From Lachnospiraceae bacterium MC2017 (GTDB lineage Bacteria > Bacillota > Clostridia > Lachnospirales > Lachnospiraceae): a DNA stretch of 64,000 bases. A program made the translations under genes and the position numbers. The notes under the pieces are model-generated. The model saw only the letters and a list, made by a program, of their open reading frames with translations, had not been told where the DNA came from and ran no database searches. Of the stretch, positions 56,632-64,000 are shown piece by piece (positions within the stretch are counted from its first letter, which is position 1; each line of letters starts with the position of its first letter). The stretch is taken from NCBI GenBank assembly GCA_000701625.1, contig JNJK01000008.1, positions 144,882 to 208,881 of the forward strand, read 5' to 3'.

Positions 56632-57441
56632 TTATCCGCCGATCATGCAGGTAAGCCCCGTGCTCTCAACGATCGCTTTGAAGCGCAGCATCTTCTCCTT
56701 ACTTGGTGGTTCGGCATCACCCATGGGATAGGGACGTCCGAGACCTACGTATTTATCGTATCCAAGTTTATGATATGGAAGGATGTGCATTTCACTGACT
56801 CCGGGGAGAGATGCGGCATATTCCGCAATCCCTCTGATTTCTTCATCAGTGTCATTAAATGTCGGGATGACAGGAGTTCTGATAATCAGCTCTGTCTGCC
56901 CGGATTCAGCGACCTTCCTTGCATTTTCAAGCATCAGAGAATTTTCCCTTCCGGTAAACTCTTTGTGCTTCTGCGGATTCGTGTGTTTAATATCCATGAG
57001 ATATTGATCCAGGTATGGCAGGACAGCTTCGATCTTGTAGTATTCGGCACATGCCATACTTTCTAAGGCTGTGCTAAATCCAGCATCCTTTGCCGCATGA
57101 AGTAGATCCCTTGCAAACTCATACTGCACAAGGCTTTCTCCACCGGAAAGTGTAAGCCCGCCTCCGGAACGATAAAAATATCGTCGATCTTTTTCGAGAA
57201 TATCCAGCGCATCCTGCACCGTAATATCTTCGCCGACAGTTTTTACCTTACCGTTCGCCTGCGTCATCTGCTGGATGGCATATTCCTGAGATTCAGGATT
57301 ACAGCACCACTTACAGCGGAGTACACAGCCTTTTAGAAATACGATAGTCCTTATACCTCTTCCGTCATGGACCGAATATCTCTGGATGTCAAATATTCTT
57401 CCTGTTGTATTCAGATACTCTTCCATAGTATTTCCAATCAT
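56632..57441 (-). CDS. Glycyl radical enzyme activating protein
   Basis: A 269-residue radical SAM activase that puts the glycyl radical on the adjacent enzyme. IQRYSVHDGRGIRTIVFLKG leads to C-x3-C-x2-C in CVLRCKWCCN; GGGLTLSGGE binds SAM. The ferredoxin-like insert with extra cysteines, common in glycerol/propanediol dehydratase activases, is absent; the chain goes straight from the cluster loop to the SGGE motif. The ATG directly abuts the upstream stop. Confidence 0.9.
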   Translation of the reverse strand: MIGNTMEEYLNTTGRIFDIQRYSVHDGRGIRTIVFLKGCVLRCKWCCNPESQEYAIQQMTQANGKVKTVGEDITVQDALDILEKDRRYFYRSGGGLTLSGGESLVQYEFARDLLHAAKDAGFSTALESMACAEYYKIEAVLPYLDQYLMDIKHTNPQKHKEFTGRENSLMLENARKVAESGQTELIIRTPVIPTFNDTDEEIRGIAEYAASLPGVSEMHILPYHKLGYDKYVGLGRPYPMGDAEPPSKEKMLRFKAIVESTGLTCMIGG

Positions 57442-59973
57442 TTATTCAAACGCAGCCTGCTCGGTACGTGAGATGATATCATCCTGAAGACTCTTTGAAA
57501 GGGTCGTGAACAGTGCCGAATAACCTGCAACTCGTACTACAAGGCTTCTGTATTTCTCAGGATGAGCCTGCGCATCGAGTAGTGTCTGCTTATCGACTAC
57601 ATTAAATTGCATATGCATGCCCTTTTCGTCAAAGTATGTACGGATAAGGCTCTCAAAATTATTAAGTCCTGTTTCTCCTTCAAGAGCTGACGGATGGAAC
57701 TTCTGATTGAGAAGTGTTCCGTTTGATGCAATGCCATGATCTATACGAGCTACAGAATTTGCTGTTGCTGTAGGTCCGCTAACATCTCTGCCTCTCATCG
57801 GTCCTATGCCGTCCGCTATAGGAGTATGCGCGAGACGTCCATCCGGTGTTGCGCCGGTCTGCTCTCCAAGAGGAACATTTGCAGAAACAGGATAAACACC
57901 AGCCTGATACTTACCTCCGCGAGGATTTGAATAGTTTTTAAGAGGCTTCGTATAGAGATATGCGCAGTCTCTTGCAAAATAATCGATTTCCTCTATGTCA
58001 TTTCCATACTTCGGAAGTTCATCGATCATATCGAGGAGTTCCTGATATTTCTGCTTTTCGGCTGCCGGAAGCTCACTGGTCTTTACCGCTGTAACGATCG
58101 CTGCTATGTCTTCTGCGGTAAGTGTCTTGCCGCTCTTCTGCATTTCTTCAGCGATCGTCTTTGTTATTTTCTCAACCGAAATATCATCCAATCCCTGACC
58201 AAAGTTTGCATCGATAGCTTTTTTATACTCCTGAAGAGTGAGCTTATGCTGCTCATAAACAAGAGTCTTTATCGCCCACAAAGAATCTGCGGTATTTGCT
58301 ATTCCAAAGCACTGAGGACCTGTGAAATTGTAAATTGCTCCGCCCTGCTCTGTGGTCAGGCCTCTCTTTATGCAGTCATCAACCATGCAGGAAAGCCACG
58401 GAAGCGGTACTCTTTCTGCATGTGCCGCGTCAATACTGTTATCTGCGTTTACAAGGAGTGAAATCTGATATTCCATCTGCTTTTTATAAGCATTCCAGAA
58501 ATCATCAAATGTTCTGAGTTCTGACAATTCTCCGGTCTGGATACTTATCTTTTCACCCTTGTCATAGCCGTTTGTAAATACCAGCTCAAGCGGTCTGCAC
58601 ATATTGAAGAAAGCAGCGTCATGCCAGCCCATGGTCTTTCCACCGATCTGAGGCTCTACGCATCCGATGATGCCATAGTCACGCGCTTCTTCGAGAGTAA
58701 GACCTGTGCTCATGAGTGACGGGATTATGACTTCATCATTGTAGTATGCCGGCATACCCATTCCTGTACGAGTGAGTTTGCAGGCTTCTCTCATAACTGC
58801 ATGAGGGGTGAGATTCCATACTCTGAGCGACAATGACGGTGCAGGCAGATGTACATGATCTTCTGCCCAGATGCACATGATGGTCAGATCATTACTGGCA
58901 TCCAGTCCCTCTGTACTCTGGCCGCCGACAGTAAGGTTCTGAAACAGGGAATAACCTGCAAATCCCCGCGCTGATGCAACATCACGGCATTTGTTTAGGT
59001 CGTTAAACTTTACCCAGACACAATCCAGATACTCCTGTGCTTCATCACGGGTAAGCCGTCCCTCATCTATATCCTTTTTGAAATAAGGATACATGTACTG
59101 ATCAAAACGACCTGTTGATATGGAATGTCCGCTTGACTCCAACTGCAAAAGCTGCTGTATGAACCAGAAACTCTGACACGCTTCGTAGAAAGATTTTGCA
59201 GGACGTCTCGGCACATTTCTGCAGTTTTCTGCGATTTTCCTAAGTTCTTCCGCACGTTTAGAGTCTGCAGTTTCTGATGCTATTTTGTCTGCAAGCACTG
59301 CGTAACGTTCTGCATAACGTATAACCGCTTTGCAGCTTATTATCATCGCTTCCAGTAATGTATGTTTTCTAGCGTAGTCCCCGTCACCTATCTGTTCTGT
59401 TGCCATCTCGTCTTCGATTTTTTTTATGATTCCCTCAAAGCCAAGGTTAAGCACTTCCCAATATTTGACTGTGATATGTCCTACACCGTTATAGAAATAG
59501 TTGCCGGGTGTAAATACTGCGTGATCTATGGACTTTTTTGTTTCATCGGTCATGTAATATGACGCAAGATCACTGCTGGTTTTTCCTTTCCAATATGGAT
59601 GCACCTCAAGCAGCTTTTTTTTCGTTTCTTCTGAAATATAAAACGGATCCGCATCTCTTGTAGCAACTGTATCAAATTCAGGTTCCAGCCACTCATAGGA
59701 GAATTCGGGATAGGTCTGACATCCGCGTGGTGCTATGGTAGTTGATCCAACGATCAGTTCGTTGTCGCGGATTATGATCGGAATATTATCCAGGATGTGC
59801 TCAAAGGCATGCGCACGGCGCATTACGATGGGCTCATTTTCTGTCTGCTTATAGCTCTCCGTAAGAAGGACTGCTCGGGATGCTTCTATCTCAGGCATTT
59901 TTGCGTAGAGATCATCTATCAGCTTTCCGATACGATCCGACTTTGCGGTGGGCGTAGTATTCAATTTTCTCAA
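57442..59973 (-). CDS. Glycyl radical diol dehydratase (B12-independent)
   Basis: An 843-residue pyruvate formate-lyase-like enzyme. The catalytic Cys438 is in GIIGCVEPQIGGK and the radical glycine, residue 817, is in VVRVAGYSALF near the C-terminus. Length and residues such as the N-terminal VVGSTT-like and HIT-type segments fit the glycerol/propanediol dehydratase group. With the aldolase and shell genes it should convert 1,2-propanediol to propanal. The start is TTG at 59973, set by GGGAGGTACAGTT; an earlier TTG covers this site. An N-terminal 50-residue stretch may aid packaging. Confidence 0.92.
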   Translation of the reverse strand: MRKLNTTPTAKSDRIGKLIDDLYAKMPEIEASRAVLLTESYKQTENEPIVMRRAHAFEHILDNIPIIIRDNELIVGSTTIAPRGCQTYPEFSYEWLEPEFDTVATRDADPFYISEETKKKLLEVHPYWKGKTSSDLASYYMTDETKKSIDHAVFTPGNYFYNGVGHITVKYWEVLNLGFEGIIKKIEDEMATEQIGDGDYARKHTLLEAMIISCKAVIRYAERYAVLADKIASETADSKRAEELRKIAENCRNVPRRPAKSFYEACQSFWFIQQLLQLESSGHSISTGRFDQYMYPYFKKDIDEGRLTRDEAQEYLDCVWVKFNDLNKCRDVASARGFAGYSLFQNLTVGGQSTEGLDASNDLTIMCIWAEDHVHLPAPSLSLRVWNLTPHAVMREACKLTRTGMGMPAYYNDEVIIPSLMSTGLTLEEARDYGIIGCVEPQIGGKTMGWHDAAFFNMCRPLELVFTNGYDKGEKISIQTGELSELRTFDDFWNAYKKQMEYQISLLVNADNSIDAAHAERVPLPWLSCMVDDCIKRGLTTEQGGAIYNFTGPQCFGIANTADSLWAIKTLVYEQHKLTLQEYKKAIDANFGQGLDDISVEKITKTIAEEMQKSGKTLTAEDIAAIVTAVKTSELPAAEKQKYQELLDMIDELPKYGNDIEEIDYFARDCAYLYTKPLKNYSNPRGGKYQAGVYPVSANVPLGEQTGATPDGRLAHTPIADGIGPMRGRDVSGPTATANSVARIDHGIASNGTLLNQKFHPSALEGETGLNNFESLIRTYFDEKGMHMQFNVVDKQTLLDAQAHPEKYRSLVVRVAGYSALFTTLSKSLQDDIISRTEQAAFE

Positions 59974-60101
59974 AACTGTACCTCCCAAATGGTACTTTGC
60001 CCGTCACGGGCGGTATTGTGTTTTGCCGTATCCTGTCCCACCAGAATGCAGCGATATAAATCGAATCAAAGCAACAGAAATATGAATTGGTTTCTTTTCT
60101 G

Positions 60102-60130
60102 ATTTTAGAATTTTGTTTGTGGTTTGTCAA
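60102..60130 (-). promoter_or_regulatory. Promoter for the glycyl radical enzyme operon
   Basis: Minus strand TTGACA (60130-60125), 17 bases, TAAAAT (60107-60102). TAAAAACGTTGACA overlapping the -35 box matches a catabolite response element at 12 of 14 positions, and AAACCACA occurs on both sides. The 120-base leader has GCCCG/CGGGC and a GTACC/GGTAC pair around the ribosome binding site. Confidence 0.75.
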
Positions 60131-60154
60131 CGTTTTTAAATGTGGTTTTATGTT

Positions 60155-60313
60155 GAACTTTAGTTACTGTTCACTCGCTTACAGCTCGCTCACGTAACGG
60201 ATTTTGCAATAAAATCGACTTCGTCGATGGCAAAATCCAATGGCTATTCATCTTTCTTTGTCGTAAACTCCGCAGTAAATGCTCCGTTTACGTGTGAACA
60301 GTTACGAACTTTA
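60155..60313. mobile_element. MITE family A, copy 3 with 8-bp target duplications
   Basis: The element is 60163-60305 (143 bp), ends GTTACTGTTCAC and GTGAACAGTTAC. The octamer GAACTTTA is exactly repeated at 60155-60162 and 60306-60313. It lies about 25 bases upstream of the glycyl radical enzyme promoter. Confidence 0.93.
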
Positions 60314-60350
60314 CTTTAAGTTTTGTCGTGTTACGGAGTGACATAGTGAC

Positions 60351-60520
60351 GCCCGAGGATGAATATTGACCTTCGTCAGCCCGGCGGGATTTGCCGAATC
60401 CCGGTCACGACTCGCTAGCCGCTCGCCCTTAGTACGGGCTCGCGGAGCGATTCGGACAGTGTATCCGTCAAATCCCAAACGCCTCCAAATGCTGACTCAG
60501 ATCAATATTCATCCTCGGGC
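60351..60520 (-). repeat. Palindromic repeat family D, copy 2
   Basis: A 170-bp unit nearly identical to 53888-54057, in reverse orientation, downstream of C copy 4 as in the first composite. GTCACTATGTCAC borders its outer side. Between D and C the sequence differs from the first composite except for short shared edges. Confidence 0.75.
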
Positions 60521-60585
60521 TGTTGCTTTGCTCCAGCCCTATAAAAAAGTACGCTGTGAATAGGTTTACAGTAGCCACAGCATAA

Positions 60586-60776
60586 GTGCAGCTAGTATAA
60601 GTACTTCCAGGAACAATCAGCCGGCAATGCTTAGTGAACACGTTGTCCGAATAGGAAATTTCTGCAAACTGTTTGAGCCGGAAGGCGAGTTTTGCAGAAA
60701 TTTCCGTGTTTATGAGGACAGCGCGTGAGCTTAGCAGATGTCCGAGCGTTCCGGGAGGTACTTATAATAGCTGCAC
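60586..60776 (-). repeat. Structured repeat family C, copy 4
   Basis: Read on the minus strand: arms GTGCAGCTATTATAAGTACC and the complement with two mismatches in 23, GCTCGGACA, CGCGCTGTCC opposite GGACAACGTG, AAATTTCTGC with GCAGAAATTT, the AAACTC...CTCAAACAGTT loop around GCC-TTCC-GGC, and TTGCCGGCTGATTGTT. Confidence 0.78.
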
Positions 60777-60799
60777 GTACTGTACATTATGACGTCTAT

Positions 60800-60846
60800 A
60801 AAAAAGGAACGATTCTATATTAATTTACACATAGAATCGCTCCTCT
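60800..60846 (-). terminator. Intrinsic terminator after the L,D-transpeptidase gene
   Basis: Minus strand GGAGCGATTCTAT pairs with ATAGAATCGTTCC, followed by TTTTTTATAG. Confidence 0.88.
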
Positions 60847-60850
60847 TTAT

Positions 60851-61603
60851 TTAGAAGCTGCCATCCAGATTTTCAAATGTATCTATCACTACTACGCAGT
60901 CTTTGTTTACTTTCTGCATTACGAGTTTCATGATGTTTTCGGGGATTGCAACGCATCCACCTGTGTAGGGTTTTGCAGGACCGAGACAATGAAGGAAGAT
61001 CGCTGAGCCTCGTCCAGGTGTTCCATCCTCGTTGAAGCTGATGTTTAGACAGTACTGATACTGATATTCATAGTCCACGATATGTTCGCTATTTTCGAGA
61101 TTGAGCTCCGGATAATCCTTGATATCAACCATCTCGTTGTAATGCATGTTCTCACGATCATCACCTGACCACCAGGTATCATCTGTGACTTTTACATAAT
61201 CGAGCGAGCATCCCGGATTATCCGCAATGCCAAATGCTTTATTGAAGTGATAGACTCCAATGGGAGTCTGGGCGCATCCCTCCGCATGCTCTTCATCCAT
61301 GCACAGACCATTCAGTCCTACGTAACCGGGTGACGACAGTATCTGCTTCCATTTTCCGTCTTTATCTCTTTCGTGCATAGATATTGTTGCTGTTGTCTTA
61401 TCCATGCCCATTCCCGCAACTACAAAAAGCTGCTTTGTCCCTTCATCCTGAGCTTCCGGTATTGCTTTTACCCAATCCGGAGAGTCAGTTTCATGCTGTA
61501 TAGACGAGTGAATTTCCCCTGTCGAATCTGTTTTTGATGCGGATGCTCCGCATCCTGTAAGTACCAATCCCAACGCAAGCAGTATGATCATTTTTTTCCC
61601 CAT
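60851..61603 (-). CDS. L,D-transpeptidase family lipoprotein
   Basis: A 250-residue exported protein. The signal peptide MGKKMIILLALGLVLTGCGA has a lipobox (LTGC), so it is probably lipid-anchored. The catalytic domain (about 60-245) ends in the YkuD signature: IFLHCLGPAKPYTGGCVAIP, with the histidine and the nucleophile cysteine. Such enzymes cross-link or attach to peptidoglycan. GGGGGAGATTATTT precedes the ATG. No operon partner. Confidence 0.88.
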   Translation of the reverse strand: MGKKMIILLALGLVLTGCGASASKTDSTGEIHSSIQHETDSPDWVKAIPEAQDEGTKQLFVVAGMGMDKTTATISMHERDKDGKWKQILSSPGYVGLNGLCMDEEHAEGCAQTPIGVYHFNKAFGIADNPGCSLDYVKVTDDTWWSGDDRENMHYNEMVDIKDYPELNLENSEHIVDYEYQYQYCLNISFNEDGTPGRGSAIFLHCLGPAKPYTGGCVAIPENIMKLVMQKVNKDCVVVIDTFENLDGSF

Positions 61604-61699
61604 AAATAATCTCCCCCTCCGATTTTATCTGCCTTATATTGGTTAATTGTACATTTTTTTCACCCGTTTGTCTGCACTTTATGAAATTCAATACACTTT

Positions 61700-62031
<332 letters not shown>

Positions 62032-62122
62032 TTTGACCCGATGAGCTTATGCGATGTAAGATACTGAATAGTTACGATATTTCAACCATCTGTATTTTGA
62101 CCGGATTTAGAAAGGATTTCAT

Positions 62123-62782
62123 ATGCGTTTATATATTGTTCGTCATGGTGAAACAAATCTAAATAGAGAAAAACGCCTGCAGGGACAGCTTAATGAACCT
62201 CTGAATCAGCTTGGAGTTGACCTCGCTATCGAAACAGGAAGGGGACTTAAAGATGTCCACTTTGATATGGCGATCGCAAGTCCTCTGGTTCGCGCTTATG
62301 ATACTGCCAGACTCATCCTGTCCCAAAACACTACTTCCTCCAATCTCACTATTGCAGTAGATCCCAGACTTATCGAGATCGACTGGGGATGTTGGGATAA
62401 AAAAGTCTGCCGTGGCGATCAATACGAAGTACCTATCGAGAGAGAAGAATTCAATAAGTTTTATGATGATCCTTTTAATTTCTGCGGTGCACCGGACGGT
62501 GAAACCATTGCAAAAGTCTGCAAACGCACCAAACCTTTTATGGATGAAATCATTAGTAACGAAACTTTTAAAGACAAAACTATCCTCATCGGTATGCACG
62601 GATGTTCCATGAGAGCTCTCCTGAATCCGCTCTATAATGATCCGTCTGATTTCTGGCAGGGTCGAATACCCATGAACTGTGCCGTTAATATCGTGGATGT
62701 CATTGACGGAAAAGCATCTATTATTGAAGAGGATAAAATCTTTTATGATCCGGCAATTACCGGAGATATTTATAATAAATAA
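62123..62782 (+). CDS. Histidine phosphatase family protein
   Basis: A 219-residue phosphoglycerate-mutase-like protein: RLYIVRHGETNLNREKRLQG holds the catalytic His, SPLVRAYDTARLI and a GMHGCSMRALLNPL block the second His. The active glutamate lies in RLIEIDWGCWD. Substrate cannot be told. It begins a plus-strand pair with dtd 33 bases on. Confidence 0.88.
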   Translation: MRLYIVRHGETNLNREKRLQGQLNEPLNQLGVDLAIETGRGLKDVHFDMAIASPLVRAYDTARLILSQNTTSSNLTIAVDPRLIEIDWGCWDKKVCRGDQYEVPIEREEFNKFYDDPFNFCGAPDGETIAKVCKRTKPFMDEIISNETFKDKTILIGMHGCSMRALLNPLYNDPSDFWQGRIPMNCAVNIVDVIDGKASIIEEDKIFYDPAITGDIYNK

Positions 62783-62815
62783 ATGCAAACGTAAACGGAA
62801 GGAACTATTTATTAA

Positions 62816-63268
62816 ATGAGATTTGTAATACAGGTCTGCAGTCAGGCAGATGTAACTGTTGATAATGAAGTTAAAGGAAAGATCGGAAAAGGATTTCTGG
62901 TTCTTGTGGGCATCGGTCAGAATGACACAAAAGAGATTGCTGACAAGATGGTAAAGAAACTCATCGGTCTTCGAATTTTTGCAGACGAAAATGACAAGAC
63001 TAATCTGGCTCTTAAAGATGTAAACGGCGAACTGCTGCTTATTTCACAGTTCACGCTCTATGCGGACTGCCATAAAGGGAACCGCCCGAATTTCCTCAAT
63101 GCAGGTGCTCCCGATATGGCAAATGAGATGTATGAATATATCGTCGCTAAATGCAAAGAAAGTGTTCCCGTAGTTGAAAAAGGTGTTTTTGGCGCAGAAA
63201 TGCGCGTAAGCCTCGTAAACGAAGGACCATTCACCATCATCCTTGACTCAGACGAGATTTTTAGATAA
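62816..63268 (+). CDS. dtd: D-aminoacyl-tRNA deacylase
   Basis: A 150-residue DTD that hydrolyses D-aminoacyl-t[47 protein letters not shown] (catalytic Thr region) and [19 protein letters not shown] (the Gly/Pro motif usually GxP) match. Early Ala/Pro variation is mild. A terminator follows. Confidence 0.93.
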   Translation: MRFVIQVCSQADVTVDNEVKGKIGKGFLVLVGIGQNDTKEIADKMVKKLIGLRIFADENDKTNLALKDVNGELLLISQFTLYADCHKGNRPNFLNAGAPDMANEMYEYIVAKCKESVPVVEKGVFGAEMRVSLVNEGPFTIILDSDEIFR

Positions 63269-63273
63269 AGACA

Positions 63274-63317
63274 ACGCAGCACATCCCCTTAAGGTCATGA
63301 TGTGCTGCGTTTATTAT
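63274..63317. terminator. Terminator after dtd (bidirectional)
   Basis: ACGCAGCACATC pairs with GATGTGCTGCGT and is followed by TTTATTATTT; the minus strand also gives a hairpin. Confidence 0.88.
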
Positions 63318-63404
63318 TTACTCTATCATTTTCCCTGATCTATAACATTCTGCAAGATAATCTCTAGGCTGATAATATAGGTCAGAATTAAATGGCTTAT
63401 CCAT
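63318..63404 (-). CDS. Possible 28-residue peptide
   Basis: The frame MDKPFNSDLYYQPRDYLAEC followed by YRSGKMIE starts at ATG 63404 after TAGGAGATAGT, a strong ribosome binding site, and ends just before the dtd terminator. Composition is polar with three Tyr. I do not recognise it; it may be chance, a small protein, or a leader peptide. Confidence 0.4.
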   Translation of the reverse strand: MDKPFNSDLYYQPRDYLAECYRSGKMIE

Positions 63405-63436
63405 ACTATCTCCTAAAATAACGAAAGGCCCCCGCA

Positions 63437-63460
63437 GAAGCCTTCCGGACCGGAGGCTTC
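63437..63460 (-). terminator. Strong hairpin downstream of the truncated gene
   Basis: GAAGCCT-CCGG pairs with CCGG-AGGCTTC in 24 bases. Only a short T stretch follows on the minus strand, so termination is likely but not certain. Confidence 0.5.
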
Positions 63461-63525
63461 ACAAGTTTCTCCAGTACGTTCAATACAGTAAAGATAACAT
63501 AAGCAACTATTTAAGTCAAATTATA

Positions 63526-63679
63526 TTATGAACCTGACCCGCCTACATACTGTGATGCATCGACTGATCCTTCGAAGTTGCCGGAGAACTTGATGGTTGT
63601 TCCGTCCAGTGTCCACATCTTCTTGGGAACCTTCTTCTTTTTGCCATTCAAGATCCATTTTATTGACTTAAAAGCAAGT
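63526..63679 (-). pseudogene. C-terminal fragment of a gene cut by the IS605-type element
   Basis: Minus strand encodes FKSIKWILNGKKKKVPKKMW, then TLDGTTIKFSGNFEGSVDAS and QYVGGSGS, then a stop. A stop codon inside the element end (TTTAG) breaks the frame. The style is of a secreted protein tail, family unknown. Whether the rest lies beyond the IS cannot be seen. Confidence 0.55.
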
Positions 63680-63710
63680 GAAGCCTCACACGACTAAAGT
63701 CGCGTGCTTC
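63680..63710 (-). repeat. Right-end hairpin of the IS200/IS605-type element
   Basis: GAAGC...GCTTC encloses CACGCGAC-TTTA-GTCGTGTG with one wobble, the subterminal hairpin typical of IS605-like right ends and of the 3' part of TnpB guide RNA. Confidence 0.75.
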
Positions 63711-63771
63711 CATACCCGTTTTTCTGGGGTGCGGACTCATTGACTACATATACGGTCTGACACCGAGACAC
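63711..63771 (-). ncRNA. Probable omega/reRNA scaffold 3' of tnpB
   Basis: Between the tnpB stop and the terminal hairpin is GTGTCTCGG, GTCTGACACC-type pairing and GAGTCCGCACCCC. In IS605 systems this segment is the guide RNA scaffold, with the guide taken from flanking DNA. Assignment rests on position. Confidence 0.5.
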
Positions 63772-64000
63772 TTACGCCGCAGCGCAAAGCTCTGCATTCA
63801 GACTAATTAACGTAGACAACGTGCATGTGCTCCTATACACAGCTTCTGGAACTTTTGCCAAAAGCTGCTGCCCTTTCGTCACCGGAAGGGACTTTATGAT
63901 CTCACGTATAAAATATCTTGCTCCTATGTTGTATGAAGCATTTAGATCACAGTTATATATCTTTCCTGTGCTGAACTCGCACAGACTGTATTTTCCCTTA
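63772..64000 (-). CDS. tnpB: TnpB (IS605 OrfB) RNA-guided nuclease, C-terminal part
   Basis: The frame enters from beyond the window and ends at TAA (63772-63774), giving about 76 residues. KIYNCDLNASYNIGARYFIR contains the third RuvC aspartate in the DxNASxNI motif diagnostic of TnpB; the tail is TCTLSTLISLNAELCAAA. TnpB is a guide-RNA-directed nuclease linked to IS200/IS605 transposons. Upstream zinc-finger and catalytic residues are outside the window, so intactness is unknown. Confidence 0.88.
   Translation of the reverse strand, partial: KGKYSLCEFSTGKIYNCDLNASYNIGARYFIREIIKSLPVTKGQQLLAKVPEAVYRSTCTLSTLISLNAELCAAA

Overview
The window looks like a chromosomal segment of a Lachnospiraceae bacterium (Butyrivibrio/Pseudobutyrivibrio-like Clostridia). 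The basis is the gene families and orders (hemW-lepA-rpsT, rpoZ-gmk-remA-yicC, GlpP-type glycerol operon, glycyl-radical propanediol microcompartment), strong AGGAGG-type ribosome binding sites, frequent TTG/GTG starts, and TTGACA-N17-TATAAT promoters. The genus is an inference.

Layout. 1-15 kb, minus strand, is mostly housekeeping: a partial PAS/GGDEF-like sensor, hemW, lepA, a small unknown gene, rpsT, mgtE, a CinA C-terminal protein, pgsA, rimO, rpoZ, gmk, remA, yicC, an isopropylmalate synthase with an unusual C-terminal AraC-type DNA-binding domain, and proB. 15-19 kb is a phosphorelay pair (receiver protein plus hybrid kinase). 19.5-26.2 kb, plus strand, is a glycerol regulon: glpP, glpK, glpF, then two FAD oxidoreductases and a DUF1667 protein, with two attenuator-like leaders. 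26-42.8 kb is mixed: uracil permease, DUF3048 protein, lysA, amidase, a CsoR/heavy-metal cluster, enolase, purine permease, fruK, a two-component system, a small alarmone synthetase and murI.

43-60 kb is a rhamnose/fucose-type, B12-independent 1,2-propanediol microcompartment locus. One long minus-strand operon runs from a class II aldolase through PduP, an alcohol dehydrogenase, four BMC-H-type shell genes, PduL, a pentamer vertex protein, PduS and PduT to a DeoR regulator and rhamnulokinase. A chemoreceptor and a second operon (glycyl radical diol dehydratase plus activase) lie upstream. In the inferred pathway RhaB makes rhamnulose-1-P and the aldolase gives DHAP and lactaldehyde. Lactaldehyde is reduced to 1,2-propanediol, which the glycyl radical enzyme dehydrates to propanal inside the shell; PduP/PduL and the alcohol dehydrogenase then make propionyl-P and propanol. 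60.8-64 kb holds an L,D-transpeptidase, decayed GH1 and LacI genes, a histidine phosphatase, dtd, and the end of an IS605-type tnpB element that abuts a truncated gene.

The most unusual content lies between genes. Four dispersed copies of a roughly 180-190 bp element keep conserved loop motifs while their helices change sequence but stay complementary, which suggests an undescribed structured RNA; two copies continue into a composite element with a second 170-bp palindrome. Two MITE-like families are also present: A (143-146 bp, three copies, each with an exact 8-bp target duplication) and B (190 bp, plus a 51-bp deletion form). One A copy sits inside a B copy, and the interrupted B sequence is duplicated around it, directly recording transposition. 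The LeuA-AraC fusion is the most interesting protein.
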